Shown piece by piece: positions 7,363 through 10,433 of a stretch of 10,433 bases of DNA (within the stretch, counting starts at the first letter, position 1; each line of letters starts with the position of its first letter). Source of the stretch: Actinomycetota bacterium (GTDB taxonomy: Bacteria > Actinomycetota > Actinomycetes > Streptosporangiales > Streptosporangiaceae); contig PMOU01000150.1 of NCBI GenBank assembly GCA_003161205.1, forward strand, positions 1,113 through 11,545. Reading direction: 5' to 3'. The translations under genes were made by a program, and so were the position numbers. A model generated the notes under the pieces. It made no database searches. It saw only the letters and a program-made list of their open reading frames with translations, and was not told the origin of the DNA.

Positions 7363-7392
7363 ACAGTAGTTTGTTATATCAATACACGTCAA
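7363..7392 (-). promoter_or_regulatory. Candidate promoter for the exporter gene
   Basis: On the leftward strand TTGACG (7392-7387) and TACTGT (7368-7363) are 18 bp apart, giving a start near 7356 and a leader of about 78 nt. The region is AT-rich against a GC-rich background. A short inverted repeat TAACA-N6-TGTTA (7361-7376) overlaps the -10 element. Confidence 0.5.
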
Positions 7393-8029
7393 GAGCCGCG
7401 ACGAGTTGATGATGGCCTGTGCTGCAGGCGCTGGCGTCGTCGAGGGCTCGACGGACCGGTTCCGCTTTCGTTGCAGATCCGGAGCCGAGCGGCACAGATG
7501 GCATGCATCGCTGCCGTATGCATCGACCACGTCACCGGCGATGGTGAGGTACAGCTGCTGCGCAGTTGTCAGTGGACAGCCGCGGCGTCCATCCCCGGAC
7601 CGGATCAGCTTCCCGCACGCCTTTGGCACCGCGACAGACACCGTCGCGGCTCTTCCCTTTACCAGGCTAACCTCGCCCTCACTACATTCTTTGAAGATCC
7701 TCATGCGGGCCTCTTCACCCGCAGCCGCCCGGATCCGGCCAGCCCGCGGAAACCAAAGGCCGGAGACTTCCCCGCCCGCGAACCCAGCGTCGCCAATGTC
7801 ACTCAGCGAATCGAGGACGACCTGCCCTACTCATTGCAGATCACATAAAAGCAACGCCATTGGCCCCGGGGACCTCATCGGCTTCTGCCCAGCGGCGTCG
7901 GCAACAATAATCCCATGCTGATGTCGCCCCTATTGCGGAGATTTCGTCAAAGCGGCAGAATCACTCTACACCGGCAGGCGGTTTGGGCGGGCGGAGCGTG
8001 TTTCCGGCTAAGCTGGAAGGGCGGGAAAT
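7393..8029. other. Stretch without a convincing gene
   Basis: Several frames stay open here, including a leftward one starting at an ATG at 7704 (126 codons, GAGG 5 nt upstream) and rightward ones of 125 and 171 codons. None shows a recognisable domain. The leftward frame has weak third-position bias at its start and runs through the exporter promoter at its end. I see no transposase, tRNA or repeat array. It may be spacer or decayed coding sequence. Confidence 0.4.
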
Positions 8030-8134
8030 ATGGCCTGCGCACAATGCGGTTACGACGCGGCCGCACGGACAGAGGAATGCCCGCATTGCGGTACTTGGGG
8101 GCCGAAAGCTCCTGACAAGCCCATATGCTGGTAA
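8030..8134 (+). CDS. Candidate 34-residue zinc-ribbon miniprotein
   Basis: A small frame from an ATG at 8030 to a TAA. The peptide begins MACAQCGYD and continues to EECPHCGTW, giving two CxxC pairs (C3/C6 and C17/C20) separated by 10 residues, each followed by Gly. This is the layout of a zinc ribbon, the four cysteines holding one zinc ion. A fifth Cys (C33) is next to last. A GGAAGG lies 9-14 nt upstream, a loose ribosome site, and an in-frame stop at 8009-8011 rules out a longer form. It sits alone in a gene-poor stretch, its 3' end overlapping a second tiny frame. It could be a free-standing small protein or a fragment of a larger one. No function can be assigned; the cysteine pattern is the only support. 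Confidence 0.4.
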   Translation: MACAQCGYDAAARTEECPHCGTWGPKAPDKPICW

Positions 8135-8226
8135 ATCCGGTCGCGGAGCTGCATCAGGCAGAGGCTCCCGGGCCGATGACAGAACTTCTGAAAACGAGGG
8201 TCGCCGGGGGCCGCGTGGCATTCTGA
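8125..8226 (+). CDS. Possible 33-residue ORF overlapping the zinc-ribbon gene
   Basis: Its ATG (8125) lies inside the last codons of the zinc-ribbon frame, an ATG-before-TAA overlap typical of translational coupling. It encodes a short peptide with MTELLKTRVAGGRVAF at its end. No domain is recognised. It could instead be the frameshifted C-terminus of the zinc-ribbon protein, or chance. Confidence 0.15.
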   Translation: MLVNPVAELHQAEAPGPMTELLKTRVAGGRVAF

Positions 8227-8250
8227 GGAGTCCGGCTGTATTCGTTTTCT

Positions 8251-8625
8251 TCAGAACGCGGTCAGCCCTTGAGCCGCCCGGCGGATGCCATCAGAAATTC
8301 GGTCGTGCCGAAAGGCGGTGTCAGGCATTAGGCTCGTCACGACGACCGCTGAAACGGCGCGATAACTGCCGCCCTGCATCGGCTCGAACAGCGAGTCCAT
8401 CGACGCCATCCCAGTAGCCACCTTTTGAACGCTGCCTGCGAAGTCCGGCGGCCTATCGGGTCGGCCAAGCACATCGTTCGCATAAAAAGCCGCGCTCCGG
8501 GCCACTACAGTCATCTCGGCGTCAGGGAAGAAGAACAGCCTGAGGTTGACGACCCCGTGCTCGTTGAACGGCGCCGAGCCGGTTGATAGCGAACAGGCGG
8601 CGGCATGGAGCGTACGGTACGCGCA
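8251..8625 (-). pseudogene. 5'-truncated coding remnant, family not recognised
   Basis: The leftward frame is open from just after a TGA at 8628-8626 to a TGA at 8251, about 124 codons. Its codons are mostly G- or C-ending well upstream of the first ATG (8514), in the stretch reading APFNEHGVVNLRLFFFPDAEM. The true coding region therefore began further upstream, but no ATG or GTG lies between the TGA and 8514. The C-terminal half reads PPDFAGSVQKVATGMASMD, then VSAVVVTSLMPDTAFRHDR and DGIRRAAQGL: an alpha-helical pattern that could suit a regulator's ligand domain, but that is a guess. If intact it would be divergent from marR, the usual place for a MarR target gene. An 87-residue product from ATG 8514 remains possible. 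Confidence 0.4.
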
Positions 8626-8656
8626 TCAAGTACTCTCGCCCTTCTCCGGCCTTGTG

Positions 8657-8701
8657 ATCCCCGCGAACGTCCGCCGAGGCACGACATCGGCGAGCGGGGA
8701 T
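8657..8701. repeat. Two-tier hairpin upstream of marR
   Basis: An outer 8-bp perfect stem ATCCCCGC (8657-8664) / GCGGGGAT (8694-8701) encloses an inner 6-bp stem CGCCGA (8672-8677) / TCGGCG (8687-8692) with a 9-nt loop. The internal bulge is 7 nt on one side and 1 nt on the other. No clear T-tract follows on either strand. It could end transcripts entering from either side, or be part of a structured leader. Confidence 0.45.
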
Positions 8702-8723
8702 GATCAGTGATTTCTGGCTGATC
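8702..8723. repeat. Inverted repeat GATCAG-N10-CTGATC upstream of marR
   Basis: A perfect 6-bp inverted repeat with a 10-nt spacer, directly abutting the preceding hairpin and ending 17 bp before the marR palindrome. It may be a further regulator site or part of the same structured block. Confidence 0.35.
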
Positions 8724-8739
8724 TCATGCATCCTCAATA

Positions 8740-8753
8740 CTTGCTTAAGCAAG
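8740..8753. promoter_or_regulatory. 14-bp perfect palindrome, probable MarR operator
   Basis: CTTGCTTAAGCAAG is a perfect palindrome 22 bp before the marR ATG. TTGC...GCAA half-sites of this size are the usual form for MarR-family dimers, which commonly repress their own gene. It covers the -35 hexamer of the predicted marR promoter, so binding would block RNA polymerase. Confidence 0.6.
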
Positions 8754-8769
8754 GAATTGGCCGCATACT
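8741..8769 (+). promoter_or_regulatory. marR promoter, predicted to give a leaderless transcript
   Basis: TTGCTT (8741-8746) and CATACT (8764-8769) are separated by 17 bp. The usual 6-bp discriminator then places +1 at 8776, the A of the marR ATG. No ribosome site lies at normal distance; the nearest, AAGGA, is 20 nt upstream of the ATG and inside the promoter. Confidence 0.5.
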
Positions 8770-8775
8770 GATGAC

Positions 8776-9294
8776 ATGCCTACGGAGCCCGCCGTGCAGC
8801 CGTTGACTCCCGCGGAGGAACGAACCTGGCGCACACTGATGCGCCTGATGATGCTCATGCCCAGGGCGATCGACGAAGACCTATGCCGTCGCACCGGCCT
8901 GGGCCTGACCCGCTACGTCGTCCTGATGCGGCTCTCCGAGGCTCCGGATCGCACGCTGCGGATGAGCGACCTGGCCGAGGCCGTGTCGATCTCACCCAGC
9001 AGGATGACTCGCATCATCCAGTCCATGCTCAGCGAGGGCCTGGTCACCCGCCAGATGGCACCTTCCGACGGTCGCGCCAGCCTGGCGACCCTGACCGAAA
9101 AGGGCCTGCACAGACTGCAAGACGCCTGGCCCGCCCACCTGGCGGGGGCCCGGAGACTGGTCATGGATCACCTAGACCCGCGGGATCTGGCCGACTTCAA
9201 TCGCATGACGGAACGGCTGCTACGGGGCATCGAGGGCTCTTCCGGCTTCCAGGCAGGCCAGTCCTGTGAAGCGGAAAAAGCGACGCCGAACTAG
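8776..9294 (+). CDS. MarR-family transcriptional regulator
   Basis: A 172-residue winged helix-turn-helix protein of usual family length. The N-terminal helix EERTWRTLMRLMMLMPRAIDEDL serves dimerisation. GLGLTRYVVLMRLSEAPDRTLRMSDLAEAV and the recognition helix SISPSRMTRIIQSMLSEGLVTR (about 70-92) follow. The wing carries the family signature SDGRASLATLTEKG (97-110). A C-terminal dimer helix ends in a short polar tail. MarR proteins bind phenolic or other lipophilic ligands and de-repress catabolic, efflux or stress genes. The ATG at 8776 is chosen over the ATG at 8771, which is out of frame. It converges on the FAH-family gene (125-bp gap), whose promoter lies outside the window. Its likely target is itself through the palindrome at 8740-8753, and perhaps a lost divergent gene. 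Confidence 0.93.
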   Translation: MPTEPAVQPLTPAEERTWRTLMRLMMLMPRAIDEDLCRRTGLGLTRYVVLMRLSEAPDRTLRMSDLAEAVSISPSRMTRIIQSMLSEGLVTRQMAPSDGRASLATLTEKGLHRLQDAWPAHLAGARRLVMDHLDPRDLADFNRMTERLLRGIEGSSGFQAGQSCEAEKATPN

Positions 9295-9314
9295 GGGCCG
9301 CGTAGGACCCTGGT

Positions 9315-9392
9315 CGCTATCCGACGAAGCCGCGGTCGCCAGTGTGGCAGACGGGGCCGACCTCCAGCGGGCTGGCCAGCGCCGGGATAGCG
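9315..9392. repeat. Long inverted repeat in the marR / FAH convergent gap
   Basis: CGCTATCC (9315-9322) pairs perfectly with GGATAGCG (9385-9392). Inside it GCCAG (9338-9342) can pair with CTGGC (9372-9376), next to a 10-bp palindrome GCTGGCCAGC (9371-9380). The position between two converging genes suggests a bidirectional terminator-like structure; no T-tract is present. Confidence 0.35.
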
Positions 9393-9419
9393 GTAATCCG
9401 TTGGGCAGGCCGACGGGGC

Positions 9420-10379
9420 TCATGCCACTCCTTCGGTGGCGGGCCGGCGGCCCCATGAGGCATCGGGCCGGGGGACGCGTTCCCTGGGCGGGGACACCGC
9501 GGCCGGGGGTTTGGGGCCGCGGTCCTTGCCGAGTGTCGGGCATGTGACCGCGCCGACGCTGCTGACCGATACCGTCAGCCGGCCCAGGTTGGTGATCTCC
9601 ACCGCGATCTCCTGGCCGTCGAGCACCTGGCCCACTCCGGCCGGTGTACCCGTGGCGATGACGTCGCCGGGGTAGAGCACCATCGCCGAGCTGACGTACT
9701 CGATGAGCCGCGGCACGTTCCAGATGAGGTCCCTCAGGTCGGCCCGCTGGCGCAGCTCCCCGCCGACCCAGGTGTGGAGTTCCATCTCCTCGACCGGCCC
9801 GGCCTCATCCGGCGTGACCAGATACGGGCCAGTCGGCGTGAAGGTGTCGAAGGACTTGCGGATGGAGCGGTCCTCGCCACCGCGCATGGTCATGTCCAGC
9901 AGGCAGGTGTAGCCCGCCAGGTAATCCAGGGCACCCTCGGCCCTAACGTGCGAGGCGGTGCGCCCGATGACGACGGCCAGCTCTCCCTCCTGGTCGAAAC
10001 GCCGGTCGGTGTAGGGGAGCCGGACGGTCCCGCCGTCTCCGATCAGGGAGGACGGCGCCTTGAGGAAGACGCCGAGACCGTCAACGGCGGTGTCGACGGT
10101 CATCTCGCGCTGGTGGTCCCGGTAGTTGACCGGCGCCGCCACGATCTTGGTCGGATCGGGTACGACGGGCAGCGCGCGCGCGATCCTCGCCGCCGGGCTC
10201 CCCGCCGCGGCGGCAGCCGCCTCCTGCAGGTCGGTCCCTGCTGATAGCAGGTGCCGCATGGGGCTTAGCCCGGTCGTGCGGGCTCCCGGTACCGCATCGG
10301 TAACGTCGTGCATAACCCCGTCGACGGACACGCCCAGCCGCGGCTCGCCCTCGGGATCAAGGAAACTCATGAAACGCAT
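9420..10379 (-). CDS. Fumarylacetoacetate hydrolase (FAH) family protein
   Basis: A 319-residue cytoplasmic enzyme. After an N-terminal domain (RFMSFLDPEGEPRLGV...) the FAH core begins at VNYRDHQREM (84-93). It continues FLKAPSSLIGDG with K106, then the metal ligands E131 and E133 in FDQEGELAVVIGR and D162 in LDMTMRGGED. KSFDTFTPTGPYLVT and GDVIATGTPAGVG follow. The family uses Mg or Ca to cleave C-C bonds in acylpyruvates or to isomerise or decarboxylate ring-cleavage products, often late in aromatic catabolism. The core ends near ITNLGRLTVSV; the last 45 or so residues are a Pro/Arg-rich tail not usual in the family. The ATG at 10379 has GAAAGGG 8 nt upstream; an in-frame ATG at 10370 is possible. 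It converges on marR. Exact reaction unknown. Confidence 0.92.
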   Translation of the reverse strand: MRFMSFLDPEGEPRLGVSVDGVMHDVTDAVPGARTTGLSPMRHLLSAGTDLQEAAAAAAGSPAARIARALPVVPDPTKIVAAPVNYRDHQREMTVDTAVDGLGVFLKAPSSLIGDGGTVRLPYTDRRFDQEGELAVVIGRTASHVRAEGALDYLAGYTCLLDMTMRGGEDRSIRKSFDTFTPTGPYLVTPDEAGPVEEMELHTWVGGELRQRADLRDLIWNVPRLIEYVSSAMVLYPGDVIATGTPAGVGQVLDGQEIAVEITNLGRLTVSVSSVGAVTCPTLGKDRGPKPPAAVSPPRERVPRPDASWGRRPATEGVA

Positions 10380-10412
10380 CTGCCACGCCCTTTCGCTGAG
10401 GCCTCGCGGGTA

Positions 10413-10433
10413 TCAGACCGCTTGCTCCGCGTA
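10413..10433 (-). CDS. Possible last codons of an upstream gene
   Basis: From the window edge the leftward frame reads YAEQAV then TGA, 33 bp before the FAH start. This spacing would suit the end of an upstream operon partner, but six codons prove nothing and other frames are open. Confidence 0.15.
   Translation of the reverse strand, partial: YAEQAV

Noticed and set aside
7324..7704. Leftward 126-codon frame with ATG and a GAGG 5 nt upstream
   Set aside because: No domain recognised, weak third-position bias at the start, and its 3' end runs through the exporter promoter and operator. Kept only as a mention in the gene-poor stretch.
7406..7921. Rightward frames of 171 and 125 codons
   Set aside because: Opposite or shifted to each other with no domain, no ribosome site and no consistent codon bias.
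8522..8752. Leftward 76-codon frame starting at TTG
   Set aside because: The start lies in the marR palindrome, and the frame competes with the remnant frame, which has the better codon bias over 8522-8625.
1..10433. CRISPR arrays, insertion sequences, tRNA or rRNA genes, phage genes
   Set aside because: No regularly spaced repeats, transposase or integrase motifs, or RNA gene signatures were found on either strand.

Overview
The window is GC-rich with a strong preference for G or C at third codon positions. Its gene families (a UTRA-type GntR regulator, a 14-helix DHA2-type exporter, a bacterial class I-like P450, a berberine-bridge-like flavoprotein, LLM and FAH families) and a probable leaderless promoter point to a high-GC actinobacterium. 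The species cannot be named from the sequence. This looks like an accessory biotransformation or catabolic region: flavin and heme oxygenases, a C-C bond hydrolase family member, an exporter and two one-component regulators.

Layout. At the left edge, a leftward pair encodes a class A FAD monooxygenase (cut by the window start) and, upstream of it, a berberine-bridge-type FAD oxidase. These are divergent from a rightward LLM-class flavin monooxygenase across a 230-bp control region. The LLM gene converges on a leftward GntR/UTRA regulator with only 33 bp between them. Upstream of the regulator, and in the same direction, lie a cytochrome P450 and a DHA2-family MFS exporter, so exporter, P450 and gntR could form one leftward transcript. 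The P450 is clearly broken: a one-base frameshift plus an internal deletion that removes the ExxR helix and the heme-cysteine loop.

From about 7.4 to 8.8 kb there is no full-length gene. This stretch holds a candidate 34-residue zinc-ribbon miniprotein with two CxxC pairs, a 5'-truncated leftward coding remnant, and a run of strong inverted repeats ending in a 14-bp perfect palindrome. That palindrome overlaps the -35 element of a MarR-family gene, whose promoter geometry places the transcription start on the A of the ATG. The MarR gene converges on a leftward fumarylacetoacetate-hydrolase-family gene at the right end.

How it may work together (inference): the FAD monooxygenase, BBE-like oxidase, LLM monooxygenase and FAH-family hydrolase are a plausible set for oxidising and then cleaving a cyclic or aromatic compound, with the exporter protecting the cell. 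GntR may act at a 14-bp palindrome in front of its own gene and at an 11/14 match between the exporter and the P450. The P450 step has been lost. I see no transposase, CRISPR array, tRNA or rRNA.
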